A stretch of 64,000 nucleotides of DNA from an uncultured Flavobacteriaceae bacterium. Lineage in GTDB: Bacteria; Bacteroidota; Bacteroidia; Flavobacteriales; Flavobacteriaceae. The DNA lies in contig CAJPUR010000015.1 in the NCBI GenBank assembly GCA_905381055.1, forward strand, positions 19,071 through 83,070, written 5' to 3'. The first letter of the stretch is position 1. Every line of letters begins with the position of its first letter. Below the pieces are notes generated by a model that made no database searches, had not been told where the DNA came from, and was given only the letters and a program-made list of their open reading frames with translations. The position numbers and the translations under genes are program-made. Shown in pieces: positions 44,361 to 53,861 of the stretch.

Positions 44361-45705
44361 TCAAATTTTCAACTCGCATATATCCATCTTCATCAATTTT
44401 TGAGTATTTTACTTTGCAGATTTTATTTGATAGACTTGGATCCCATGGCCTTCTAATTTTAATATAATTTTCAGTATATCCATTTAAATAGCCTTTTTTA
44501 TTTTCATCCTCAAATAAAACTAATCCCCATTTTCCAATTTGACTTTCATAAAATGCTCTTTTTTTTCTCAAAGATAAATTTCTTAAAACTTTAGCTCTTT
44601 CATTTCTTTTATTAATTGGCACAGAGTTTTCCATTGAGTTAGCTGAAGTGTTATCTCTTTCTGAAAAAACAAAAACATGAAGATAATCAATTGGCGAATT
44701 AAGTATAAAGTTAAATGTATCATTAAAATCATTTTCAGTCTCATAAGGAAAACCAACAATTACATCAGCTCCAATACAGGCATTAGGCATTAATTCTTTA
44801 ATTAAATTAATTCGTTCAAAATATAAACTTGAAAGGTATCTTCTTTTCATTTTTTTTAATATCTTATCGCTTCCACTTTGTAAAGGAATATGAAAATGAG
44901 GCACAAAAAGTTTACTTATTTTTATAAATCTTATAATGTTGTCTTTTAATAAATTTGGCTCAATTGATGAAATTCTAAGTCTCTTTATCAAATTACTTTT
45001 GTCAAGTTTTTTTAACAACTCAATAAGTGTATTTTTATGTTTTTTATTATTAAATTCTCCCTTTCCATAATCACCAATATTAACTCCTGTTAAAACTATT
45101 TCTTTAACTCCACTTTTAGATATTTTTTGAACATTAGATAAAATTGATTCAACAGAATCACTTCTAGATTCACCCCTAGCTAAAGGAATTGTACAATAAG
45201 AACATTTATAATCACATCCATCTTGAATTTTAAGAAACGATCTAGTTCTATCATTTAATGAAAAACTACTATTGTATTCATTAAAATATTCAATTTCACA
45301 ACTATGGATAGATGCACTTTCTTTTTTAGCTATATTATCAAGATAATTATTTAACTTGAATTTTTCTGAGGCCCCAAGGATTAAATCAACTCCATCAATC
45401 TTTTTTATTTCATTAGGTTTTAATTGTGCATAACATCCAATTACAATTATGTATGCTGCTGAATTAATATTTAATTTTTTCTTTACTAAATCTTTAAGTT
45501 TATTATCAGCATTTTCTGTAACTGAACAAGAATTTATGACATATACATCAGCATTTTCATTAAAGTTTACTTTAATGAAATTTTCATCAGGAATTGATCT
45601 TTTTATAGAAGAGGTTTCAGAAAAATTTAATTTACATCCTAAAGTATGAAAAGCAATTTTATATTTAATTTTAACTTCACTAAATATTAAATCCTTAGTT
45701 TCCAA
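44350..45705 (-). CDS. mtaB: tRNA t6A37 methylthiotransferase MtaB
   Basis: A radical-SAM enzyme that adds a methylthio group to t6A at position 37 of ANN-decoding tRNAs. The 451-residue protein has an N-terminal UPF0004 domain with a first Fe-S cluster (AFHTLGCKLNFSETS, VINSCSVTENADNK, VIGCYAQL), the radical-SAM triad in QDGCDYKCSYCTIPLARGESRS (in part: CDYKCSYC), and a C-terminal TRAM-like region. IDLILGASEKFKLNN distinguishes MtaB from MiaB. Start ATG at 45705. Confidence 0.93.
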   Translation of the reverse strand: METKDLIFSEVKIKYKIAFHTLGCKLNFSETSSIKRSIPDENFIKVNFNENADVYVINSCSVTENADNKLKDLVKKKLNINSAAYIIVIGCYAQLKPNEIKKIDGVDLILGASEKFKLNNYLDNIAKKESASIHSCEIEYFNEYNSSFSLNDRTRSFLKIQDGCDYKCSYCTIPLARGESRSDSVESILSNVQKISKSGVKEIVLTGVNIGDYGKGEFNNKKHKNTLIELLKKLDKSNLIKRLRISSIEPNLLKDNIIRFIKISKLFVPHFHIPLQSGSDKILKKMKRRYLSSLYFERINLIKELMPNACIGADVIVGFPYETENDFNDTFNFILNSPIDYLHVFVFSERDNTSANSMENSVPINKRNERAKVLRNLSLRKKRAFYESQIGKWGLVLFEDENKKGYLNGYTENYIKIRRPWDPSLSNKICKVKYSKIDEDGYMRVENLTIT

Positions 45706-45745
45706 TTATTTTAAAATATATTAATTTTATAACAAATATAATTCA

Positions 45746-47377
45746 TTGGTTAATAAATTAATAAATTTTACAAAAGTTAAATTAAGTTTAAAAATATATT
45801 TATTTTTTTTAATCTTAACTACAAGTTGTTCAAATAAAATAAAATTAGATGACTCAAAGATTTTTAGATATAATGAAGCTAAAAATATTACATCACTAGA
45901 CCCAGCATTTGCTAGAAATCTTCAAAATCTTTGGCCAATTCAACAGATATTTAATTCTCTTGTTCAATTAGACGACTCACTTAATGTTAAACCAGAATTA
46001 GCAAAAAAGTGGAATGTTTCATCAAACGGATTGATTTATACTTTTATAATTAGGAATGATGTCTTTTTTCATAATTCAATTCACTTTGGAGATTCACTAA
46101 CAAGAAAAGTTATTGCAAATGATTTTAAATATAGCTTTGATAGGCTTAAAGATAAAAGAATTGGCTCTCCTGGTGGTTGGGTTTTAAAAAATGTAAAAAA
46201 CTATGAAGCCCAAAACGATAGTACTTTTGTTATAAGATTAAAAAAACCATTCCCTGCTTTTTTATCATTATTATCCATGAAATATTGCTCCGTTGTTCCA
46301 AAAGAAGTAGCAGATTACTATGGAGAAGATTTTAGAAATAATCCAATTGGAACTGGCCCTTTTAAACTTAAAAGATGGGAAGAGAATGTAAAATTAGTAC
46401 TCCGAAAAAACAAAAATTATTTTGAAAAAGATAGTTTAGGAAGAAAACTTCCATTCCTTGAGTCAATTTCAATAAGTTTTTTACCTGATATTCAAAGTGA
46501 ATTTATGTTATTTACTCAAGGTAAATTGGATTTTATAAACTCAGTAGATTCATCTTACAAAGATGATCTTTTAACTCCAGATGGTCTCCTTCAAAAAAAA
46601 TACAAATCAAATATTAGAATGTTAAAAGGACCCTACCTAAACACTGAATATATTGGATTTTATTTAAAATCAAATTCAAAATCAATTAAATCAGATTTAA
46701 TTAGAAATGCAATAAATATTGGATTTGATCGCAAAAAAATGATTTTATATTTAAGAAATAATATTGGTTTTCCCGCACAACAAGGCTTTATACCAATAGG
46801 ACTATCAGGATATAAAACTTCAGAGACAATAAACTATAATCCTGAAAAAGCAAAAAAAATGGTAAAAAAATTTATTGAGAAGAATAAAATTACGCCACAA
46901 ATTAATATAGCTACTGATCCTAATTATGTTGATTTATGTGAATTTTTTCAAAGAGAAATGGAAAAAATAGGAATTAAAATAAAAATAGAAGTGATGCCAA
47001 CTGCGACTCTAAGACAAGCTAAATCAAATGGTAAAGTTGAAGCATTTAGGGGTAGTTGGATTGCTGATTATCCTGATGCAGAAAACTACTTATCTTTGTT
47101 TAGTTCAAGTAATCTTAGTCCATATGGGCCAAATTATACTCATTTTGAAAACTATAAGTTTGATAGTCTATATAATAAAAGTTTTGAAATAACAGAGTTA
47201 GAAATTAGAAATGAATTGTATTCAAATATGAATGATATTATAATGGAAAATCTACCTATTATTCCATTATACTATGATCAAACAACAATATTTGTAAGGA
47301 ATAATATTAAAGACTTCCCAATTAATCCAATAAATCTTATCAAGCTTAAGAAGGTATACAAAGATAAAACTGAATGA
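45746..47377 (+). CDS. Peptide-type ABC transporter substrate-binding lipoprotein
   Basis: A 543-residue extracytoplasmic solute-binding protein of family 5 (oligopeptide/dipeptide type). A signal peptide leads to a lipobox TTSCSNK (Cys near residue 29). Characteristic segments are FRYNEAKNITSLDPAF, ELAKKWNVSSNGLIYTF, YSFDRLKD, NPIGTGPFKLKRWEENV and, near the end, IPLYYD. Translation seems to begin at TTG 45746. No permease or ATPase gene is adjacent, so it works with a system elsewhere. It abuts rpmE with no gap. Confidence 0.9.
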   Translation: MVNKLINFTKVKLSLKIYLFFLILTTSCSNKIKLDDSKIFRYNEAKNITSLDPAFARNLQNLWPIQQIFNSLVQLDDSLNVKPELAKKWNVSSNGLIYTFIIRNDVFFHNSIHFGDSLTRKVIANDFKYSFDRLKDKRIGSPGGWVLKNVKNYEAQNDSTFVIRLKKPFPAFLSLLSMKYCSVVPKEVADYYGEDFRNNPIGTGPFKLKRWEENVKLVLRKNKNYFEKDSLGRKLPFLESISISFLPDIQSEFMLFTQGKLDFINSVDSSYKDDLLTPDGLLQKKYKSNIRMLKGPYLNTEYIGFYLKSNSKSIKSDLIRNAINIGFDRKKMILYLRNNIGFPAQQGFIPIGLSGYKTSETINYNPEKAKKMVKKFIEKNKITPQINIATDPNYVDLCEFFQREMEKIGIKIKIEVMPTATLRQAKSNGKVEAFRGSWIADYPDAENYLSLFSSSNLSPYGPNYTHFENYKFDSLYNKSFEITELEIRNELYSNMNDIIMENLPIIPLYYDQTTIFVRNNIKDFPINPINLIKLKKVYKDKTE

Positions 47378-47629
47378 TTATTTTTTAAATTTCGAATATT
47401 TATTTTTGAATTTATCTATTCTCCCAGCAGTATCTACTAGTTTTGATTTTCCAGTGTAATAAGGATGTGAAGTTCTGGAAATTTCAAGCTTAACTAAAGG
47501 ATATTTTACTCCTTCATAATCAATTGTCTCTTTTGTTTCAACAGTAGACTTGGAAATAAAAATATCATTATTTGACATATCTTTAAAAGCAACCAACCTA
47601 TAATTTTCTGGATGAATATCAGGTCTCAT
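47378..47629 (-). CDS. rpmE: 50S ribosomal protein L31, type B
   Basis: An 83-residue L31 of the zinc-independent type. It starts MRPDIHPENYRLVAFKDMSN (ATG 47629) and ends with KLVDTAGRIDKFKNKYSKFKK; TSHPYYTGKSK is the L31 core. Type B lacks the Cys pairs of type A. An upstream Met at 47647 adds six residues foreign to the family and was rejected. Its stop abuts the convergent solute-binding protein gene. TAAATTTG about 20 bases upstream is a likely -7 box. Confidence 0.96.
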   Translation of the reverse strand: MRPDIHPENYRLVAFKDMSNNDIFISKSTVETKETIDYEGVKYPLVKLEISRTSHPYYTGKSKLVDTAGRIDKFKNKYSKFKK

Positions 47630-47723
47630 AAAATTAAATTTTAGCAAATTTAAATGTTTTTTGGAAATTTTACATAATTTAACAAAATAATATGTTTTTT
47701 AAAACTTAGTTAAAAAAAAACGA

Positions 47724-48248
47724 ATGTCTGAAACATCAGTTAAAACAGGGACCTATTCTTTACAGTATGGAATACTTTTAGGAATAATAACATTATTTTT
47801 TAATCTAATGCTTTTTATAATAGATCAACATTATCAAGGCGGAAGTTTAGTAAATTTTGTAAACTCTTTAATAATGTTAACAGTAATTGTTTTTGGTCAA
47901 CTGGCTTTTAAAAAAAATAATAATAATTTAATCAGTTATTCTGAGTGCATAAAAATTGGATTAGGAATTTCATTAATTTCAACTATAATTGGATTATTTT
48001 ATTACTATATTTTAATTAACTACTTAGATCCAGAAACCACTGAAAAAGCATTATTATTTGCTCAAGACCAATTAATTGAAGCAAATCCAAAAATTACTCA
48101 AAACGAATTAGATAATATTGCCGAAATCTCAAGAAATTTTTCTGGTTTTGGATTTGTTTCAACAATGATATTGATTTTTAGTTTATTTTTTGGCTTAGTT
48201 TTTTCGATAATCACAGGTTTATTCATAAAAAAATCAAAATCTAACTAA
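47724..48248 (+). CDS. DUF4199 integral membrane protein
   Basis: A 174-residue protein with about four hydrophobic segments: YGILLGIITLFFNLMLF, LIMLTVIVFGQLAF, ISLISTIIGLFYYYIL and STMILIFSLFFGLVF. The N-terminus (TGTYSLQYGILLG) and a loop with FKKNNNNLISYSECIKIG match DUF4199 of Bacteroidota. It is 35 bases upstream of the GT2 gene, a pairing I recognise from flavobacteria. Function unknown. Confidence 0.85.
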   Translation: MSETSVKTGTYSLQYGILLGIITLFFNLMLFIIDQHYQGGSLVNFVNSLIMLTVIVFGQLAFKKNNNNLISYSECIKIGLGISLISTIIGLFYYYILINYLDPETTEKALLFAQDQLIEANPKITQNELDNIAEISRNFSGFGFVSTMILIFSLFFGLVFSIITGLFIKKSKSN

Positions 48249-48283
48249 TATAGTTTTTTGTAATTTCGCATTGAAATTAAAAT

Positions 48284-49237
48284 ATGGATCTCTCAATTAT
48301 TATTCCTTTACTAAACGAAAGTGAATCTTTGGATGAACTTCACAATTGGATTTTAAATGAACTAAAAAATAAATCAATTAAATATGAAATTATATTTGTT
48401 GATGATGGAAGTACTGACAATTCTTGGCATAAAATTCAATTACTAAATGAAAAAAACTCAAATATTAAAGGAATTCGTTTTATGAAAAATTATGGAAAAT
48501 CTCAGGCACTTCATGCAGGGTTTATCAAATGTTCAGGAAAAATTGTCGTAACTTTAGACGCTGATCTTCAAGATTCTCCCAGTGAAATTTTAAATTTATA
48601 TAATCGTATAACTAAAGAAAAACTTGATATAATTTCTGGATGGAAGAAAAAAAGATATGATTCAATAATTTTTAAAAATATACCCTCAAAAATTTTTAAT
48701 TGGGCAGCACGAAAAGTTTCAGGAATTAAAATTCATGACTTTAATTGCGGAATAAAGGCTTACAGATCTGAAGTTGTAAAAAACATTAATGTTTATGGAG
48801 AAATGCATAGATATATTCCTGTTTTAGCATCAAACAAAGGATATAATAAAATTGATGAGCAAATAGTGATTCATCAAGCTAGAAAATATGGTGTTACAAA
48901 ATTTGGTTGGTCAAGATTTATTAACGGTTTTTTAGATTTAATTACAATTTGGTTTTTAAATAAATTTGGTAAAAAACCCATGCATCTTTTTGGTCTAATT
49001 GGCACAGTAATGTTGATAATTGGATTTTTCTCCTCTTTGTATATTGGAATTGATAAATTATATTTTAAAACTCAGGGTAGATTAATAACTGAAAGACCTG
49101 AATTTTACATTGCTCTAACTACCATGATTTTAGGTGCTCAGTTTTTTGTAGCTGGTTTTGTTGGAGAACTTATTATTAAACATCAAACAAACACTAAACG
49201 ATATAGAATTATTTCAACCATATCAAACAAAAAATGA
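48284..49237 (+). CDS. Family 2 glycosyltransferase (DPM1/GtrB-like)
   Basis: A 317-residue membrane-bound glycosyltransferase. The catalytic GT-A domain starts LSIIIPLLNESESLDEL, with IIFVDDGSTDNSWHKI, the DxD-like motif in VTLDADLQDSP and GWKKKRYDS. Two C-terminal transmembrane helices (LIGTVMLIIGFFSSLYIGI and TTMILGAQFFVAGFVGELII) are typical of polyprenyl-phosphate sugar synthases. Donor and acceptor are unknown. Its stop overlaps the phosphohexomutase start (ATGA), so the two are coupled. Confidence 0.9.
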   Translation: MDLSIIIPLLNESESLDELHNWILNELKNKSIKYEIIFVDDGSTDNSWHKIQLLNEKNSNIKGIRFMKNYGKSQALHAGFIKCSGKIVVTLDADLQDSPSEILNLYNRITKEKLDIISGWKKKRYDSIIFKNIPSKIFNWAARKVSGIKIHDFNCGIKAYRSEVVKNINVYGEMHRYIPVLASNKGYNKIDEQIVIHQARKYGVTKFGWSRFINGFLDLITIWFLNKFGKKPMHLFGLIGTVMLIIGFFSSLYIGIDKLYFKTQGRLITERPEFYIALTTMILGAQFFVAGFVGELIIKHQTNTKRYRIISTISNKK

Positions 49238-50943
49238 ATTTTTTAGAAAAATATAAAGACTGGGAAAAAATTTCACTAAATACCATTGAAAAAGGTGAAA
49301 TTACTTCTTTAAAAAAGAATCATAGTCTCTTTGAAGATGCCTTCTATAAAGATTTAGAATTTGGAACTGGTGGAATGAGAGGAATAATGGGAATTGGTTC
49401 AAATAGGATAAATAGATTTACTATTGGTAAAGCCACTCAGGGATTATCTAACTATTTAAAAAAAATATTCAATAATGAGAAAATAAAAGCTATTGTTGCA
49501 TTTGATTGTAGAAATAATAGTGAAAAATACGCTAAGATTGTAGCTGACATATTTTCTGCTAACAAAATTAAATGTTACTTATTTATTGAATTAAGACCCA
49601 CTCCATTACTATCTTTTGGATTAAAAAAACTCAAAGCCCATTGTGGAATTGTTATAACAGCCTCACACAACCCTCCCGCCTACAACGGTTATAAAGTTTA
49701 TTGGAAAGATGGGGGACAAATTGTACCTCCTCACGATAAAGAAATTATTAATGAAATAAATTCAATAAATTTTAACGAAATAATTTTTAAACCAAAAAAG
49801 ATAAAAACTAATCTTTTAAAGGATTCAATTGATGATGAATTTATAAAAATGTCATGTGAAATGGCCGACCTTGATTTTAGTGGTAAAGAAAAATATAAAA
49901 TTGTATTTACAAACCTTCATGGAACAGCTATAACATTGATTCCAAAATTATTAAATAAAGCTGGGTTTAAAGATTTACATTTAGTAAAGGAACAGTCATT
50001 ACCTAATGGAGATTTCCCAACTGTTCATTCTCCAAATCCTGAAGAACCTGAAGCACTTAAAATGGGCATAAAGTTATCTCAATCAATAAATGCAGATATT
50101 TTAATTGGAACTGATCCTGATGCTGATAGACTTGGCATTTCTGTAAGAGACAATAAAAATCAATTAATAATTTTAAATGGAAATCAAACGATGATTTTAT
50201 TAACTAGATTTCTCCTTGAAAAATTTTACGATAAAACTAAATTATCTAAAAAATTTTTTATAGCAACAACACTTGTATCTTCACCCATGATGTCCAAAAT
50301 TGCTGAGGATTATGGAATAGAATGTAAACTAACTTTAACTGGCTTTAAGTGGATTGCAAAATTAATTGAAGATTTTCCTGATCAAAAGATTATTTGTGGA
50401 GGAGAGGAAAGTTTTGGATTTATGGTTGGAGACTCACTCAGAGATAAAGATGCTATAACTTCAACTTTATTAGCCTGCAATTTAGGCTCATACCTGAAAG
50501 AAAGTGGTTCATCAATCTTTGAATTTTTAATTGAATCTTATGTTAAGCACGGATTTTTTAAAGAAAAAATGATTTCAATTACAAAAAAAGGTAAAAAAGG
50601 GTTAAATGAAATTTTAAATATTATGAAATTTTATAGAGAAAACCCCCAAAAAAAAATTTCTAATTTCAAAATTGAAATTATTGAAGATTATTTAACTGGT
50701 GAGAAAAAAAATGTATTAAAAAATACATTAAAAAAAATTAACATACCAAAAAGCAACTTTATAAGATTTATATTAGAAGACAAATCAATTATTTCAATTA
50801 GACCAAGTGGAACTGAACCAAAGATCAAATTATATATTAGTGTAAGGTGCAAATTAAATAAAAAAGAAGATTATATTAAAATAGATAAATTTCTTGCAAA
50901 TAAGATTAAAAAAATTAATAATGGGCTTAAAATCAACTTATGA
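49234..50943 (+). CDS. Alpha-D-phosphohexomutase (phosphoglucomutase/phosphomannomutase)
   Basis: Moves phosphate between C1 and C6 of a hexose phosphate. The 569-residue protein has FGTGGMRGIMGIGSNRIN at the N-terminus, the catalytic phosphoserine loop ITASHNPPAYNGYKVYW, the metal-binding loop GTDPDADRLGI, the sugar-specific GGEESFGF and the C-terminal RPSGTEPKIKLYI. Length fits the PgcA-type two-function mutases of Bacteroidota. It overlaps the GT2 and the ABC transporter genes by four bases on each side, implying one operon. Confidence 0.93.
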   Translation: MNFLEKYKDWEKISLNTIEKGEITSLKKNHSLFEDAFYKDLEFGTGGMRGIMGIGSNRINRFTIGKATQGLSNYLKKIFNNEKIKAIVAFDCRNNSEKYAKIVADIFSANKIKCYLFIELRPTPLLSFGLKKLKAHCGIVITASHNPPAYNGYKVYWKDGGQIVPPHDKEIINEINSINFNEIIFKPKKIKTNLLKDSIDDEFIKMSCEMADLDFSGKEKYKIVFTNLHGTAITLIPKLLNKAGFKDLHLVKEQSLPNGDFPTVHSPNPEEPEALKMGIKLSQSINADILIGTDPDADRLGISVRDNKNQLIILNGNQTMILLTRFLLEKFYDKTKLSKKFFIATTLVSSPMMSKIAEDYGIECKLTLTGFKWIAKLIEDFPDQKIICGGEESFGFMVGDSLRDKDAITSTLLACNLGSYLKESGSSIFEFLIESYVKHGFFKEKMISITKKGKKGLNEILNIMKFYRENPQKKISNFKIEIIEDYLTGEKKNVLKNTLKKINIPKSNFIRFILEDKSIISIRPSGTEPKIKLYISVRCKLNKKEDYIKIDKFLANKIKKINNGLKINL

Positions 50944-52760
50944 ATTATTTTAAAAAAATTATATATTTTGCTGTTCCCTACAAAAAATACGCACTACTTA
51001 ATATTTTTTTTAATATTTTATATGCAATTTTTAGTGCATTATCTTTTCTTGCATTAATACCAATGCTTGATGTACTATTTAACACTACTAAAATTGTTTA
51101 TGAAGTTCCAAAATATGATGGAATAATTAATTTGAAAGATTTTTTGATAAACACACTAAATTATTACATCTCTGAAAGTGTTATTTCTAATCCTGAAAAA
51201 GCTTTATTAATAGCTATTTCATTGATCATACTTTTATTTTTTTTGAAAAATTTATTTAACTATTTAGCTTTATTTTTCATTACTTTTTTGAGAAATGGTA
51301 TCCTAAAAGATCTTAGAGAAAAGTTATATGAAAAATCAATTAAACAATCCGTTTCTTTTTATTCAGAAAAAAAAAAGGGAGATATCTTATCAAGAATAAC
51401 TTCTGATGTACTTGAAATTCAACATTCTTTTTTATCAATCCTTGAACTATTAATTAGAGAACCATTAACAATTATATTTACTTTAATTGTAATGTTTTCT
51501 ATAAATATTAAATTAACTTTTTTTGTGATTTTTTTTATACCAGTTTCTGGACTAATTATTTCATGGATTGGAAAAGCTTTAAAAAGACTCTCCTTAAATG
51601 TCCAAAAAGAGCAAGGAGAATTTTTATCGATTTTAGAGGAAACAATTACTGGATTAAATATTATTAAAATATTCAATGCAGAAAATAACTTTATTAAAAA
51701 ATTTAATAATTCACTTAATAATTTTTTTAAATTTTCAAATAATCTATTGAATAGACAAAATATTGCTTCACCAATTAGTGAATTTCTTGGAATAGTTGTA
51801 ATAGGATGTTTATTATGGTATGGAGGGAAAATGGTTTTACTGGATGATAGTTTAAGTGCTACTACTTTTATATCATTTATGGCTCTTGCTTATAATATTT
51901 TAACCCCAGCTAAATCCATAAGTAAATCTTTTTATAGTCTGAAAAAAGGAGATGCTGCTGCTGAAAGAGTTATTGAAATTCTTGAATCTGAGAATATTAT
52001 TGAAGATAATCCTAACTCTATTAAAATTGATGAATTTAAGTCTGAAATAAAATTCAAAAATATCGATTTTTCTTATTCTAAAAATTTTTATTTAAAAAAA
52101 TTCTCTCTTGAAATAAAAAAAGGAAAATCTATAGCTTTAGTTGGAAGTTCAGGAAGTGGAAAAACTACTGTAGTGAATTTAATTAATAGGTTTTATGACA
52201 TCGATAGTGGTGAAATTTTAATAGATGATAAGGAAATAAAAAAAATAAAACTAAAATCTTTGAGAGGTTTAATTGGGATGGTAACTCAAGAATCAATTTT
52301 ATTTAATGATACAATAAAAAATAATATTTTAATCGGAGATCCAAGTGCTTCTGAAGAAACTCTAATTAAAGTAGCTAAAATTGCAAATGTTCATGATTTT
52401 ATAAATTCTCTTCCTGAAAAATATATGACTAATATCGGGGATGGAGGAAACAAACTTTCCGGTGGTCAAAAGCAAAGATTGGCTATTGCTAGGGCAATAA
52501 TTAAAAATCCTCCAATTCTAATTTTAGATGAAGCCACATCCTCATTAGATTCTGAATCTGAAAAATCAGTTCAAATAGCATTAAAAAATGTTATGAAAAA
52601 CAGAACTTCTATTATAATAGCGCACAGACTGTCTACAATTTCTGATGTTGATAAAATAGTTGTTATGGAAAAAGGGGAAATATTAGAGACTGGTACTCAT
52701 AAAGAACTATTAAAAACTAATAGTAATTATAAAAAATTAGTTGAAATACAATCTTTTTAA
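50940..52760 (+). CDS. MsbA-like ABC exporter (fused permease and ATPase)
   Basis: A 606-residue half-transporter that works as a homodimer. Residues about 15-330 form the six-helix type IV exporter domain; 365-600 form the ATPase with Walker A (LVGSSGSGKTTVVNL), Q loop, signature LSGGQKQRLAIARAI, Walker B (ILILDEATSSLDSE) and the H loop (IIAHRLSTI). Such proteins flip lipid A or other lipid-linked molecules; the substrate here is open. It ends the operon starting at DUF4199 or GT2. Confidence 0.92.
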   Translation: MNYFKKIIYFAVPYKKYALLNIFFNILYAIFSALSFLALIPMLDVLFNTTKIVYEVPKYDGIINLKDFLINTLNYYISESVISNPEKALLIAISLIILLFFLKNLFNYLALFFITFLRNGILKDLREKLYEKSIKQSVSFYSEKKKGDILSRITSDVLEIQHSFLSILELLIREPLTIIFTLIVMFSINIKLTFFVIFFIPVSGLIISWIGKALKRLSLNVQKEQGEFLSILEETITGLNIIKIFNAENNFIKKFNNSLNNFFKFSNNLLNRQNIASPISEFLGIVVIGCLLWYGGKMVLLDDSLSATTFISFMALAYNILTPAKSISKSFYSLKKGDAAAERVIEILESENIIEDNPNSIKIDEFKSEIKFKNIDFSYSKNFYLKKFSLEIKKGKSIALVGSSGSGKTTVVNLINRFYDIDSGEILIDDKEIKKIKLKSLRGLIGMVTQESILFNDTIKNNILIGDPSASEETLIKVAKIANVHDFINSLPEKYMTNIGDGGNKLSGGQKQRLAIARAIIKNPPILILDEATSSLDSESEKSVQIALKNVMKNRTSIIIAHRLSTISDVDKIVVMEKGEILETGTHKELLKTNSNYKKLVEIQSF

Positions 52761-52807
52761 TTCCCAAATTAAACATTTATAAAAAAAAAAAGTCTTAAAT
52801 TTAGATC

Positions 52808-53350
52808 ATGTTATTAAAAGAACATGATTTGTTAAGATTATTAAAGGATCCGTTAAAAAAAAATGATGCTTTTAATAATCTTGTCAACCAATATAAGGAA
52901 CAATTATATTGGGTTATTAGAAAAGTGTTGTTAAATCATGACGATACTGACGATGTTTTGCAAAATACGTTTATGAAGATTTATTTAAATATTGACAATT
53001 TTAAAAAAGAAAGCAAACTTTTCACTTGGATGTATCGTATTGCTATCAATGAATCTATCAATTTTATTAATAAAAAATCTAAGCAAGTTGGTTTATCTAG
53101 CTCTGAATATATTGAAGAAGAGGCCAAAAAATTAGAGTCAGATGTATATTTCGATGGAAACAAAGCTCAATTAAAACTTCAAAAAAGTATTTCAAATTTA
53201 CCTCCAAAACAAAGAATGATTTTCTCAATGAGATATTTTGACGAAATGCCCTTTAAACAAATTTCTAAAATTCTTTCTACTACTGAAGGTGCATTGAGAG
53301 CCTCCTACCATCAAGCTGTTAAAAAAATTAAATATGAATTGGAAAAATAA
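52808..53350 (+). CDS. ECF-type RNA polymerase sigma factor
   Basis: A 180-residue sigma-70 group 4 protein. Region 2 covers about 20-90 (NNLVNQYKEQLYWVI, HDDTDDVLQNTFMKIYLNI, LFTWMYRIAINESINF). Region 4 covers about 125-178 (LPPKQRMIFSMRYFDEMPF, KQISKILSTTEGALRASYHQ). Such factors direct stress or envelope responses; the target promoters are unknown. The 3' end overlaps a small membrane protein gene by 17 bases, which is the usual layout of a sigma/anti-sigma pair. An AT-rich 47-base gap precedes it. Confidence 0.92.
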   Translation: MLLKEHDLLRLLKDPLKKNDAFNNLVNQYKEQLYWVIRKVLLNHDDTDDVLQNTFMKIYLNIDNFKKESKLFTWMYRIAINESINFINKKSKQVGLSSSEYIEEEAKKLESDVYFDGNKAQLKLQKSISNLPPKQRMIFSMRYFDEMPFKQISKILSTTEGALRASYHQAVKKIKYELEK

Positions 53351-53801
53351 AAACAATACTAACCCATACAGAGTTCCAGAGGGATATTTCAAAAATTTTA
53401 ACAATAAAATTGATCCTGAAACTTTCTTATCATTACAAATAAATCCTTTTAAAACTCCTGATAATTATTTTGAAAATTTTACTTTCCATTTATTCAAAAA
53501 AAGAAAACAACGAATCAAAAGATTATCATTTATTTCTATTGCTGCTAGTATTGCCCTAATTTTTGGTGTATGGTCTTCAAATAACATTCCTTTTTCTAAC
53601 AATAAGATTAATGATGTTTCTTTAAGTTTATATTTTGATAATCCCCAAAACATCTCAACTAATGATCTAATAAGTTACATAAATATCACAGAACCTATTT
53701 ATAGATTAGACACTTATAAAGAAATGATATTAATGAAAAATACTAATGTCGGTTATGAGAATTACCAAAAACTATTCAGCTCTATGTATTACGGTGATTA
53801 A
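53334..53801 (+). CDS. Single-pass membrane protein, candidate anti-sigma partner
   Basis: A 155-residue protein with one transmembrane helix (about 65-82, LSFISIAASIALIFGVW). The N-terminal cytoplasmic part contains the same motif twice: NPYRVPEGYFKNF and NPFKTPDNYFENF, matching NP(Y/F)(R/K)xP(E/D)xYFxNF, followed by a Lys/Arg-rich stretch before the helix. No classical ZAS zinc anti-sigma motif (HxxxCxxC) is visible. Overlap with the sigma gene by 17 bases makes an anti-sigma or sigma-anchoring role plausible, but sequence alone does not prove it. Confidence 0.7.
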   Translation: MNWKNKNNTNPYRVPEGYFKNFNNKIDPETFLSLQINPFKTPDNYFENFTFHLFKKRKQRIKRLSFISIAASIALIFGVWSSNNIPFSNNKINDVSLSLYFDNPQNISTNDLISYINITEPIYRLDTYKEMILMKNTNVGYENYQKLFSSMYYGD

Positions 53802-53861
53802 TTTTGTTTAATTTTTTTTTATTTATATTCTCTTTACTCATATCTATCTTTAAATTTTTAA

